Positions 9,617-18,743 of a stretch of DNA of 64,000 nt are shown here, in pieces (the stretch's first letter is position 1; each line of letters begins with the position of its first letter). A program made the translations under genes and the position numbers. Under the pieces are notes generated by a model that was not told the DNA's origin, ran no database searches, and saw only the letters and a list, made by a program, of their open reading frames with translations. The DNA is taken from positions 1 to 64,000 of the forward strand of contig JARIBV010000034.1 in NCBI GenBank assembly GCA_029257335.1, in the 5' to 3' direction. This DNA is from Faecousia sp. GTDB lineage: Bacteria > Bacillota > Clostridia > Oscillospirales > Oscillospiraceae.

Positions 9617-9830
9617 TCATCGTCGGTATTCTGGCTCATACCTTGGGGAGAGCACTCTCCTGCGTTTGCGTTCCGCCTTCCCAGGTTTCCCCAGTGACCG
9701 GATCACTCCATGAACACAAACTCCAGTATTTACAGCAACGGGCAATGCACCGGACTCCAGACCCTGGGTCTGACCGGTTTTCCTAATCACAGCGCCTGCA
9801 AATAAGCAGTCGTAGCGTGTGACACGATGA
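9617..9830 (-). promoter_or_regulatory. Cobalamin riboswitch aptamer
   Basis: Minus strand contains core elements AGTCCGGTGCATTGCCCGTTGCTGTAA, GGTCACTGGGGAAACCTGGGAAGGC and ATGAGCCAGAATACCGACGATGA. P1 pairing TCATCG...CGATGA. Confidence 0.9.
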
Positions 9831-9895
9831 AACATATTCGATTGTAAACGGGTAAAAATACCTGCAAACAACAGATATTTTTTACATACAACCTA

Positions 9896-9924
9896 ATTTT
9901 AATACAAAATTTCGTAATTGTCAA
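9896..9924 (-). promoter_or_regulatory. Sigma-A type promoter for the riboswitch transcript
   Basis: Minus strand TTGACA-N17-TAAAAT. Confidence 0.75.
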
Positions 9925-10102
9925 TAGATACTTCCCGGCGGCATCATCAGGAAAGACAGAATATGCCAAGCTACTTGTATATTCATCCACAGACAGAGGA
10001 TTCTTTGACTGTACAGGGGAAAATGGGGAAAACCGTGTATTTTAATTGACGAAGGATTCATTGAAAAAACCACAGGCCTCAAGGGGAATCATGAGAAAGC
10101 GG

Positions 10103-10131
10103 TTGACTTTTGTGAAAAAGAACACTACAAT
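10103..10131 (+). promoter_or_regulatory. Sigma-A type promoter
   Basis: TTGACT-N17-TACAAT, about 32 bp upstream of the ATG at 10163. Confidence 0.75.
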
Positions 10132-10162
10132 CACAGAAAAGAATCAAAAGGAAGTGCGGCCC

Positions 10163-10753
10163 ATGTGGGAAGGGAAGGAATACGAAGAGAACGGATTGTT
10201 TCAGAATTTGGATTTTACAGGGGAAACTCTCACGGGTGTGGAATTTGTGGACTGCAGCTTTGAAAACTGCACATTTGAAGACTGCACCGTGAGGAGCTGC
10301 CGCTTTACAGATTGTGGCTTTGTGGATTGCAGATTTTCCGATGTGCGCTTTGAGCATACCACCATGGGAGATTCCGTCTTTACCCATTGCAAGCTCCATG
10401 GAATCAGCTGGAAGTTGCTGATGTTTGGAGGCAGCTATGTGATGCCTGTCAGAAAGATGGAAGAATGCGAGCTGAAATACAACCACTTTTTAGAAATGAA
10501 TCTCACCAGATTTTCTTTTTCAGACAATACCATAACCGCCTCGCTGTTTGCCGACTGCAATTTGACGGGAAGCCGGTTCCTGAACTGTAAGCTGGATGGA
10601 ACGGAGTTTTTCCGGTGCAATCTTTCTAGGGCGGACTTTAGAAAATCCGGGGGATATGCGGTAGATCTGTCCACCAATCAGCTGAAGGGCGCAAGGTTTT
10701 CTTTTCCGGAGGTAGTCAACCTGCTCAATGGCACAGGAATTATCATTGATTGA
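10163..10753 (+). CDS. Pentapeptide-repeat protein, Qnr/MfpA-like
   Basis: RBS aaaggaag before ATG 10163 (MWEGKEYEENGLF...). Repeats FENCTFEDCTVRSCRFTDCGFVDCRFSDVRF and LFADCNLTGSRFLNCKLDGTEFFRCNLSRADF. Qnr-like C-terminus AVDLSTNQLKGARFSFPEVVNLLNGTGIIID. Confidence 0.88.
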   Translation: MWEGKEYEENGLFQNLDFTGETLTGVEFVDCSFENCTFEDCTVRSCRFTDCGFVDCRFSDVRFEHTTMGDSVFTHCKLHGISWKLLMFGGSYVMPVRKMEECELKYNHFLEMNLTRFSFSDNTITASLFADCNLTGSRFLNCKLDGTEFFRCNLSRADFRKSGGYAVDLSTNQLKGARFSFPEVVNLLNGTGIIID

Positions 10754-10861
10754 AAATCTATATTGAAAAAGCAGCATTGGTGCCGTTCCAATGCTGCTTT
10801 TTCGTATTACGATGGGGTCAATGCCGGACGAAAGCACCACATCTGTTCCAGATAATACAGC

Positions 10862-13546
10862 CTAAGGTGCCTTGTCGGTTTTGGTGTGCTTTTCAGTCTT
10901 GCCTTTTTTCCGCTTCTTTCTGCATACTACCATTACCACAATCACCAGAGCGGACAGGCAGATGCCGGCACCTGCATAGACCCACCAGGCAATGGAGGAC
11001 GGGGCATATACCAGGCAGAAAGTGTTTTCCCCAGGATGGACAGTAAAGACAAGGTAGCTGCCGTTTACCTGGAACGCAGCCTCTCTCCAGGAATCGTTCT
11101 GATCCTGTACCAGAATCTTCAGGGAGTCGGTCTTGTGCTCCTTGGGGAAGGCGAAGCGGAGCTGAGTATCGGCCTGTTCGGAGAATTGGGGAATGGACCA
11201 GCCTTCCAGAGGCTGCTGGGGTTCCGGCAGCACAGGAAGTTCTTCCAGCGCTTCCAGCCGGAAGCCTTCGGTCTGGGGGAATTCTCCCTGGGCCAGAAGC
11301 AGGGGAATGGTGTCATCCCGGAGGGTTTCGCTCTGAATGGTAACCTGGCAGGGGGTGTAGACAGCCCGGAAGGTCAGATCAAAATAGAGGGAAGAGACAT
11401 CCGTATCCTCCAGATTTTCCCATTCCGCCGTATAGCCGGGCTTTTCCGGGATGGCGGGGATCTGAGAAGGCTCCAGACCCTTGCCGGGAGCGATGGAACG
11501 GGTGTTGCAGGTTCCGTCCTCATAGAGGAAGGTCACGGTGGTTTTGGAAAAAATATCGTTGGGGTCCGGCAGGGCAAAAAACTGTTCCGGAGAAAGCGGC
11601 TCGGCCAGACCGGAATAGCTGATTCCGTCAATGCCGCCCCAGTCCTGGCCGGCTGCCAGATAGAAGTTTTTTTGTACCTCCTGCTCTTCATTCAGGCGGC
11701 CGGAGTCCGCAATGCCCAGGATAGCGCCCAGCTTTTCGGTCCCCTCATGGATGCTCACCATGCTGGTGCAGTCCGTGGCGACGCGTCCGCTTCCTGCAAT
11801 GCCGCCCACATAGGTGGTGCCATACAGCTCGCATTTGGCGCTGTTGCTTCGCAGATATCCGGTGCTGATGCCTGCAATGCCGCCTACATATTCGGCTTTT
11901 TCCGCCAGAATGGTACCCGTATTGGAAGAGCCCTTTACGAGGCCCAGGGCCATCCGGCCTGCAATGCCGCCGGCATTTCTCTTTTTGACCGTGACGGCGG
12001 CGGTGTTTTTACAATTCAGGATCACGGCCCGAAGCTCGCTTTCAAAGTTCAGGGACTCGTCACCGATGATTTTCCAGTCATCCTCCGGGTCCAGATCGTT
12101 TTCCAGAGCCATGGCTCCTGCAATGCCGCCGGCGTTGAGATCCGCAGTGATGGAGCCGGAATTTGTGCACCGTTCCAGCTTGCCGGTGAGGTCCTCTTCC
12201 GTATCCGTATCCGATACATCCTGAAAATCACCGCCCAGATATTCCGAGGCATTGTTGATGGTCTGGGTCATGGCGTGGAGCTGATCGGAGATGTTTTGAA
12301 TGTCTTGTGACAGCACATATGCGGCGTCCTGGGTAGTGGAGGAAATCTCCTTCATGGCGCCCTGCATGGAATCAATGCTGCCCGTGAGGGTGTTCTTTGC
12401 TGCCAGGATCCGATCCGGGTCGGGCAGCTCCGGGTTTTCTTCGTTGGGGATCAGCTGGTGGATCGCATCCTTGGCAATCTCGGCCTGATCGTGCAGCACG
12501 GAAACCTGGCCACTGATGGCAGAGGCACTGCTTTGGGCGTTGGAAGTGGCCTGATTTGCCAGATCGGAGGTACTGGCCAGCTGCTGCTGAAGGATCTGAA
12601 GGGTGTCCACGGTATACTCAATTTTGGACACCGGCTCCACCTGTCCTACAATGCCGCCCACATCCTTTCGGCCGGAGATATCACCGAAGTTTTTGCAGCC
12701 GGTGATATAGCCCTGCTGGCTGCCAGCAATGCCGCCGATGTTGTAGCCAATGTGAGGATAGCCCACATCGGCCCGGTTTTCGCAGCTGCGGATAACACCG
12801 CTGTTGGTTCCCGCAATGCCGCCCAGATCGGTGACGGTGTTTGCCGACTCGGTGCCGGAGAGGGATTCCATGGTCACATCGGACAGGTCTACCTGGTTGT
12901 CCTTGACGGTCACATTGACCTTCGCCAGGTTCACGGAGTTTCGGATGGTGCCGTAATTTTCACCGGCCAGACCGCCTACAAAGTGGTTGCCCTGAATAGA
13001 GCCGGAGGCGCTGCTGGTTTCGATCACGCCTGTGACGGTGTTGGTGCCCACCAGACCGCCAATGCGGTCATTTCCGGCCACCGCACCATCAAAGCTGCAC
13101 CGCTCAATGGTGCCGGCATTGGTTCCGGCCAGGCCGCCCACGGTCTTTCGGCTGCCCTGGGGACGCATATCCCCGCGAAGGATCAGATTCTGCACATAGG
13201 CGCTTTCGGTGAGATAGCGGAAAAATCCCTGCACGGAGCCGTCCTGGGTCAGGGAAAAGCCGCTGATGGTGTGGCGGTTTCCGTAAAATGTTCCGCAGAA
13301 AATGGGGACTCCGGAAAAGTCGGCATCGGTGAGATCGATGTTGGCATCCAGATAGACAATGAGATTTTGACTGTAGCTGTCCAGACGGCAGTGCTTTGCA
13401 AAGTCCAGAAATTCTTCTCGGCTGGCAATGTGCAGTTCCGTTGCAGGAGCGGGGGCTTCTTCCTGGCCGTAGACCGGGAAAATGATGCACAGGAGGAAGC
13501 ACAGACAAAGCAGCAGACCAAGGGGGGTTCGGATTCGGTTATTCAT
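10862..13546 (-). CDS. GLUG-motif surface protein with signal peptide and C-terminal TM anchor
   Basis: N-terminal signal. Repeats GGLAGTNAGTIERCSF, GGLVGTNTVTGVIE, GGLAGENYGTIRNSVN, GGIAGTNSGVIRSCEN etc. C-terminal TM IAWWVYAGAGICLSALVIVVMVV followed by a K/R-rich tail. Confidence 0.85.
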   Translation of the reverse strand: MNNRIRTPLGLLLCLCFLLCIIFPVYGQEEAPAPATELHIASREEFLDFAKHCRLDSYSQNLIVYLDANIDLTDADFSGVPIFCGTFYGNRHTISGFSLTQDGSVQGFFRYLTESAYVQNLILRGDMRPQGSRKTVGGLAGTNAGTIERCSFDGAVAGNDRIGGLVGTNTVTGVIETSSASGSIQGNHFVGGLAGENYGTIRNSVNLAKVNVTVKDNQVDLSDVTMESLSGTESANTVTDLGGIAGTNSGVIRSCENRADVGYPHIGYNIGGIAGSQQGYITGCKNFGDISGRKDVGGIVGQVEPVSKIEYTVDTLQILQQQLASTSDLANQATSNAQSSASAISGQVSVLHDQAEIAKDAIHQLIPNEENPELPDPDRILAAKNTLTGSIDSMQGAMKEISSTTQDAAYVLSQDIQNISDQLHAMTQTINNASEYLGGDFQDVSDTDTEEDLTGKLERCTNSGSITADLNAGGIAGAMALENDLDPEDDWKIIGDESLNFESELRAVILNCKNTAAVTVKKRNAGGIAGRMALGLVKGSSNTGTILAEKAEYVGGIAGISTGYLRSNSAKCELYGTTYVGGIAGSGRVATDCTSMVSIHEGTEKLGAILGIADSGRLNEEQEVQKNFYLAAGQDWGGIDGISYSGLAEPLSPEQFFALPDPNDIFSKTTVTFLYEDGTCNTRSIAPGKGLEPSQIPAIPEKPGYTAEWENLEDTDVSSLYFDLTFRAVYTPCQVTIQSETLRDDTIPLLLAQGEFPQTEGFRLEALEELPVLPEPQQPLEGWSIPQFSEQADTQLRFAFPKEHKTDSLKILVQDQNDSWREAAFQVNGSYLVFTVHPGENTFCLVYAPSSIAWWVYAGAGICLSALVIVVMVVCRKKRKKGKTEKHTKTDKAP

Positions 13547-16007
13547 CTTCGGTTCCTCCTTCGTTGTGGGGTTCGTGGGACTTGAGATTCTCCGGCTGAT
13601 GTCCGTCGGTCAGAATGGAGGCGTTGAATTCGCCGTGCAGGATGCCGTCGATGTCGGCGTCCACCACGCCGGAAATATAGCCCCGTACATGGCCCTTCAC
13701 CTTCATGGTACCGGTGGAGGACTGAACCTTGCGCTCAATGCCCTTGATCTTGAAGCGGGTCTTTTCGATGATGGAGTCACCCAGCACCAGAACGGCGGGC
13801 AGGACCCCCAGGACCAGAATGATGGAAATGATGGTGCCCCGGCCCAGGCAGGTACCCATGATGGAAATGACGGGGTTGGCGGACAGGTTGCCGATCAAAA
13901 GTCCTGCGGAAGCCAGAATACTGCCGGAAGTGAAGATGGTGGGGAAGGAGGCGTTCAGAGCGTGGACAATGGCCTCCTTGTGGGGCATACTGGTTTTCAG
14001 CTCCTGATAATGGCTGGAAATAACAATGGCGTAGTCAATATTGGCGCCCATCTGAATGGCATTGACAATCAGATAGCCCAGGAAATACAGAGGCTGATCC
14101 ATAATGGTGGGGAAGGAGAAGTTGATCCAGATACTGCCCTGAATGACGATAATCAGCAGCACAGGCAGTCCCACGGACTGGAAGGTGAAGAGCAGCACCA
14201 AAATGACGAACAGAGCAGATAGAATGCTGATCATCAGATTGTCCTTTGCAAAGGAGGAGGCCAGATCCCGGCAGCTGGTGGAGTTACCCACCACATAATA
14301 GTTATCGTCATAATACTTTGCCAGCATTTGGTGCACATCATCCAGGAAGGCCACGGTTTCCGGGCTTTCCTCCGGGAGATTCAGGAACACGACCATACGG
14401 CTGTAGTCCTCGCTTTGCAGCTGGACCTGTGCGTGCTCCAGCTTTTCAAAGAGCTCGTCCAGGGTTTCCTGGGTCTCTCCCGTTAAGGTGATGTTATGGG
14501 TTTGCAGCTGATCCTTCAAAAACAGGAACATGTCAAACAGGGGGATTTGGTAATCCGTAAGGCCCTTGAGGATCTCTCCATACTGATTGTGCTCCAGCGC
14601 ATAGGCGCTGTAGAGCATCTGGGCCACCTCATAGTCCAGATCGATCAGCTCTGAAAATTGTCGGGGGGTCAGGGCATCGGTGAGAAGATAGCCGTCCATG
14701 GCTTCCATACCGGACAGGGCCAGGGTGCTGGTAACCTCCGGATAGGTTTTCAGCTCCTTCAGGATCTGCTGCTCTGCGGGATAATTTCCCGTGGGCACCA
14801 CAAGGGCCACCAGATTGTGAGACCCGAAGGTGTCTTTGATCTGGAAGGTTGCCACCTGCCGTTCGGACATTTTTGCGGTTTTGATCTCATTGTAGCCGTA
14901 GATGTAGGGGCACTTGCTGGAAAGCAGGCAGGCCACCACCAGCACAAAGGAAAAGAGAACCGGCATGACATAGCGGCTGACAACGGCAAATTTGCCGATG
15001 GGGGTGATGTTGGGCAGCAGCTTTCTGTGCTTGGTCCGGTCAATCAGGGGACTGAAGAGAACCAGCAGACCGGGCATCAGGGTGAACACGGACAGCAGGC
15101 TTAAAAAGATGGATTTAATCAGCACGATTGCCATGTCAAGGCCGATGGAGAATTTCATGAAGGACAGGGCAATCAGGCCGCTGATGGTGGTGAGGGAGGA
15201 GGCACTGATTTCCGGAATGGCCTTGGACAGGGCCGCAATACAGGCATCCCGGGCGTTCATGGTTTCGTGTTCGTCGGAAAACCGATGACACAGAATAATG
15301 GCGTAGTCAATGGCCAATGCCAGCTGCAGGACCACGGCGACGGAATTGGAAATGAAGCTGATTTTGCCGCATAAGTAGTTGGTGCCCTTGTTGAGGACGG
15401 CTGCCATGCCGAAGGTAATGAGCAGCACCGGGACCTCCGCATAGGCCCGGGAGGTCAGGGTCAGGACCAGCAGGATAATCACCACGGCAATCACCAGAAT
15501 GGTGTTCATTTCCTCGGCCAATTCGGCAGTTTCATCAAATCCGATGGGGGTGTCCACGGCCAGGTCATAGCCATCCAGCTTTTCATAGATGGTGTTCATG
15601 GCCTGCAAACAGAGTTCGTCCTGCGCCTCGCCGGAAAAACTCACATCAAACAAAGCGCAGGCATCCCGGTAGTGATTTTCCGTGTCGTCAAAGCTTACCA
15701 GATCTACGCCTTCAATATCCAGGAGCATTTCGTGGATCTCTTCTGCCTTCTCATAGGTAATGTTCGATACCATGATCCGGGCAGAGGCGTAGGTGGTAAA
15801 GTTGTTGTTCATGGTGACAATGCCTTGCCGGGTTTCGGTATCCTCCGGCAGATATGTCGTTACATCGTTTTCTACCTCCACCCAATTCTGGGAAAACAGA
15901 CAGAAAACAAAGGCGAAAATGTACAGCAGAAAAAACAGATATCGTTTATCTACGATAAAGGCGGCAATCTTGGTGATGAAGCCGCTGTTTTCGCTCTTTT
16001 TGCTCAT
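13539..16007 (-). CDS. MMPL/RND-superfamily membrane transporter
   Basis: Two 6-TM blocks with RND-like topology (LALAIDYAIILCHRFSDE...; IQMGANIDYAIVISSHYQEL...). Overlaps the GLUG gene start. Confidence 0.9.
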   Translation of the reverse strand: MSKKSENSGFITKIAAFIVDKRYLFFLLYIFAFVFCLFSQNWVEVENDVTTYLPEDTETRQGIVTMNNNFTTYASARIMVSNITYEKAEEIHEMLLDIEGVDLVSFDDTENHYRDACALFDVSFSGEAQDELCLQAMNTIYEKLDGYDLAVDTPIGFDETAELAEEMNTILVIAVVIILLVLTLTSRAYAEVPVLLITFGMAAVLNKGTNYLCGKISFISNSVAVVLQLALAIDYAIILCHRFSDEHETMNARDACIAALSKAIPEISASSLTTISGLIALSFMKFSIGLDMAIVLIKSIFLSLLSVFTLMPGLLVLFSPLIDRTKHRKLLPNITPIGKFAVVSRYVMPVLFSFVLVVACLLSSKCPYIYGYNEIKTAKMSERQVATFQIKDTFGSHNLVALVVPTGNYPAEQQILKELKTYPEVTSTLALSGMEAMDGYLLTDALTPRQFSELIDLDYEVAQMLYSAYALEHNQYGEILKGLTDYQIPLFDMFLFLKDQLQTHNITLTGETQETLDELFEKLEHAQVQLQSEDYSRMVVFLNLPEESPETVAFLDDVHQMLAKYYDDNYYVVGNSTSCRDLASSFAKDNLMISILSALFVILVLLFTFQSVGLPVLLIIVIQGSIWINFSFPTIMDQPLYFLGYLIVNAIQMGANIDYAIVISSHYQELKTSMPHKEAIVHALNASFPTIFTSGSILASAGLLIGNLSANPVISIMGTCLGRGTIISIILVLGVLPAVLVLGDSIIEKTRFKIKGIERKVQSSTGTMKVKGHVRGYISGVVDADIDGILHGEFNASILTDGHQPENLKSHEPHNEGGTEDE

Positions 16008-16054
16008 AGGGCCCTCCTTGTTTCAAAATTGTTCACATTTTCAAAATTACACAC

Positions 16055-16083
16055 TTGATTGAGTTTGACGATTGTATTATAAT
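16055..16083 (+). promoter_or_regulatory. Promoter of TetR-family gene
   Basis: TTGATT-N17-TATAAT in the divergent intergenic region. Confidence 0.65.
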
Positions 16084-16183
16084 GGATATAGGAAAACGAA
16101 TCAATGAGCAAAGATTCAATATTTTTCTGATTTTGAACAGAATATATATATTTGTTCAGCTTTGCACGGATAGGAGGAGTATT

Positions 16184-16753
16184 ATGGCAAAAGCAGAGTA
16201 TCGAAGTGCAATTCGCTCCAGAAAGCTCATCAATATGGCGCTGGCGGAACTGCTCCAGGAAAAGCAGGTGGATAAGATCACGGTGACGGATGTGGTGAGA
16301 CGTGCGGATATCAGCCGCGGCACCTTCTATGCCCACTATACGGACGTTCCCGATGTGATTCGGCATGCCATCGATGAGACCTTTTCTCATATCCGGGAGA
16401 ATGTATTTGAAGGGTCCAGAGACCGCATGGAGATTCCCCACGCGCTTCTGGTGCAGATTCAGCAGATGCTGGAGGTTGATATGGACTTCTATCGGAAGGT
16501 CCTGACCTCCAATGCCTCCATTCATATCGAAGAGCAGCTGGTGGCTCTGGTTCTGGACTTCCTGTTTCAGCATGAAAACGAGTTCGGCATCGGAGATCAC
16601 CACCAGTATGTGCTGAAAATGCGGTTTTGTGCAGGAGGGCTCATCAGTCTCTATCGGGACTGGTTCTTCGGGAAAATTGACCTGTCCCTGGACGGTCTGA
16701 CCCAGAAAGCGGAATCTCTCCTGCTCAAGGTAATCAAAGAGGACCAACAGTAA
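16184..16753 (+). CDS. TetR/AcrR-family transcriptional regulator
   Basis: RBS aggaggagt then ATG 16184. HTH motif DKITVTDVVRRADISRGTFYAHYTDVPDVIRHAI. Confidence 0.9.
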   Translation: MAKAEYRSAIRSRKLINMALAELLQEKQVDKITVTDVVRRADISRGTFYAHYTDVPDVIRHAIDETFSHIRENVFEGSRDRMEIPHALLVQIQQMLEVDMDFYRKVLTSNASIHIEEQLVALVLDFLFQHENEFGIGDHHQYVLKMRFCAGGLISLYRDWFFGKIDLSLDGLTQKAESLLLKVIKEDQQ

Positions 16754-16939
16754 CTTCCGTGAAAAAAGAAAAACGCCTCTGCGCCCCGGCCCTACGGGGG
16801 GAAGAAACGCCGATCAGCGCTTCCAACCTGACGGAAGCGGCATAGGACAACGAACAGGCAGACTGTTTTCCCACAAGATGGGAGGGCAGCCTGCCTGATT
16901 CTTTATGAGGGCCGGGCCGTCGGGCGCAGGAACCAAAAG

Positions 16940-17377
16940 TCACAGCATTTTTTGAAGCTGCCGGTTCAGTTGGTCCAGATTTTTGATGGTATGATCGTTG
17001 AAAAAATGCTCGATTTTTTCCACCTGCTCCAATTCATCGCCGGAATGATTCAAAAGGCACAAGAAGCGATGCAGTACATCGTGGCGGTACAGCAGATAGT
17101 CTCCCAAGGCCGCTCCTGTTTCGGTCAGCGCAATGCTGCCGTACTTGGGAGCCAGGACCAACCCGGCCCGGGCCAGCTGCTGCACCATTTTTGAGGCGGA
17201 GGAGGCCTTCACATGGAGCCGCCTGGACAGGTCGATGACTCTTACAGGGTCTCCCTCTTGCAAAATACGGGCAATCATCTCCAGATAGTCCTCCATGGCA
17301 CTGGTGATTTGATTGTCCGATAAAAGCGTATAGCCTTTCATGGTATAGAAGTTGTCGGGACCATTCACGGATTTCAT
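16940..17377 (-). CDS. DtxR/MntR-family metal-dependent regulator
   Basis: SAMEDYLEMIARILQEGDPVRVIDLSRRLHVKASSASKMVQQLARAGLV... followed by GDYLLYRHDVLHRFL. Confidence 0.88.
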   Translation of the reverse strand: MKSVNGPDNFYTMKGYTLLSDNQITSAMEDYLEMIARILQEGDPVRVIDLSRRLHVKASSASKMVQQLARAGLVLAPKYGSIALTETGAALGDYLLYRHDVLHRFLCLLNHSGDELEQVEKIEHFFNDHTIKNLDQLNRQLQKML

Positions 17378-17493
17378 CTCCTTTTGACAAGTTTATGCAC
17401 CGAAGATCAGGGCGGCGAATAGAATGGGGACAGAAGTTTCCTGCTCCTAAAAAATTTCTGAAAGGTGCAGAACCGGGATTGGAGGCGTTTTTG

Positions 17494-18375
17494 ATGTACA
17501 GTGGCAGCTATAAGACGGTAAAAATGACGCTGTGGTGGATTCTGGCTGCCAATTTGGCAGCGGCACTCATCAAGATCGGCATTGCAGCGGCGTGGAACAG
17601 CCGCAGTGTCCTGGCAGATGGCATCCACTCCGTTTCGGACGGGGCCTCCAACATTGTGGGACTCATCGGGATCTGGCTGGCCGCCAAGCCACGGGACCGG
17701 AAGCATCCCTATGGACACAGTAAATATGAGATCCTGGCAAGCTTGTTGATCGGAATGATGCTTGCCATGATGGCGGTCCGGATCCTGTCGGGCGCCGTGA
17801 CTTCTTTTTCCACGCCCCTTGTGCTCACTATGCATACAGGGCAGGTCCTGCTGATGGTATTTACTATGGCCCTGAACGGGGTCGTGGCAATCACGGAATT
17901 CCGCCTTGGGAAAAAACTGAACAGCACCATTCTCATTGCGGATTCACTGCACACCAGAGGGGATCTTCTGATTTCGGGTGCTGTCCTTATGGGCGTGCTT
18001 GGGATTCAGGCGGGACTTCCCGGATGGCTGGATGGGGCAATGTCCATTCTGGTGGCCCTTGCGGTGCTGGCGTCTGCATGGAAAATTATAAAAGCCTGTG
18101 TGGATGTTTTGGTGGACAGCGCCTGTGTTGACAGCAGCGAGGTCAGGGACCTGCTGCTGTGTGTTCCCGGTATTTATGATGTCCATGAAATCCGCAGCCG
18201 GGGAAAAGCGCCGGATGTGTTCATCGATCTGCATGTGATTGTGGACCCCCAGAAAAGCGTGCGCTGTGCCCATGCCTTGTCCCATGGGCTGGAGGCCATT
18301 CTCAAAGAGCATTTTGGAGCCAATACGGAGGTTACCATTCATATAGAGCCAAACGACGGCAGGCATGGGACATGA
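17494..18375 (+). CDS. Cation diffusion facilitator family transporter
   Basis: RBS ggagg then ATG 17494. Motif SRSVLADGIHSVSDGASNIVGLIGIWLAAKPRDRKHPYGHSKYE; C-terminal CDF cytoplasmic domain. Confidence 0.93.
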   Translation: MYSGSYKTVKMTLWWILAANLAAALIKIGIAAAWNSRSVLADGIHSVSDGASNIVGLIGIWLAAKPRDRKHPYGHSKYEILASLLIGMMLAMMAVRILSGAVTSFSTPLVLTMHTGQVLLMVFTMALNGVVAITEFRLGKKLNSTILIADSLHTRGDLLISGAVLMGVLGIQAGLPGWLDGAMSILVALAVLASAWKIIKACVDVLVDSACVDSSEVRDLLLCVPGIYDVHEIRSRGKAPDVFIDLHVIVDPQKSVRCAHALSHGLEAILKEHFGANTEVTIHIEPNDGRHGT

Positions 18376-18492
18376 CCCCGGTGCAAGAAAACTCGGTTTG
18401 CCTGCAAACACAGTCACACATGGGCCAAAAGGGAATAACATGGGATTGAGAAGTTTCCCTATCCTAATCTTTATGTGAGAGAGGTGCCAACC

Positions 18493-18729
18493 ATGAAAAA
18501 ATTGATTTCTTTGGATAAAATTGCTCCCGGCCAGTGTGCCGTGGTGGATAATTTGCAGTCTACGGGCAGTATGCGCCGCAGGCTTCTGGATATTGGCCTG
18601 ATTCGGGACACCAAGGTGGAATGTATCGGCAGAAGCCCTTCAGGAGATCCGTCGGCATTCCTCATTCGGGGGGCAGTCATTGCCATTCGGTCGGAGGACT
18701 GCAAAAAGATCCTGGTTTCCTTGGCCTGA
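18493..18729 (+). CDS. feoA: Ferrous iron transport protein A
   Basis: 78-aa FeoA-like SH3 fold: SMRRRLLDIGLIRDTKVECIGRSPSGDPSAFLIRGAVIAIRSEDCKKI; directly upstream of feoB. Confidence 0.92.
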   Translation: MKKLISLDKIAPGQCAVVDNLQSTGSMRRRLLDIGLIRDTKVECIGRSPSGDPSAFLIRGAVIAIRSEDCKKILVSLA

Positions 18730-18743
18730 TGGGAGGCAAGAAA

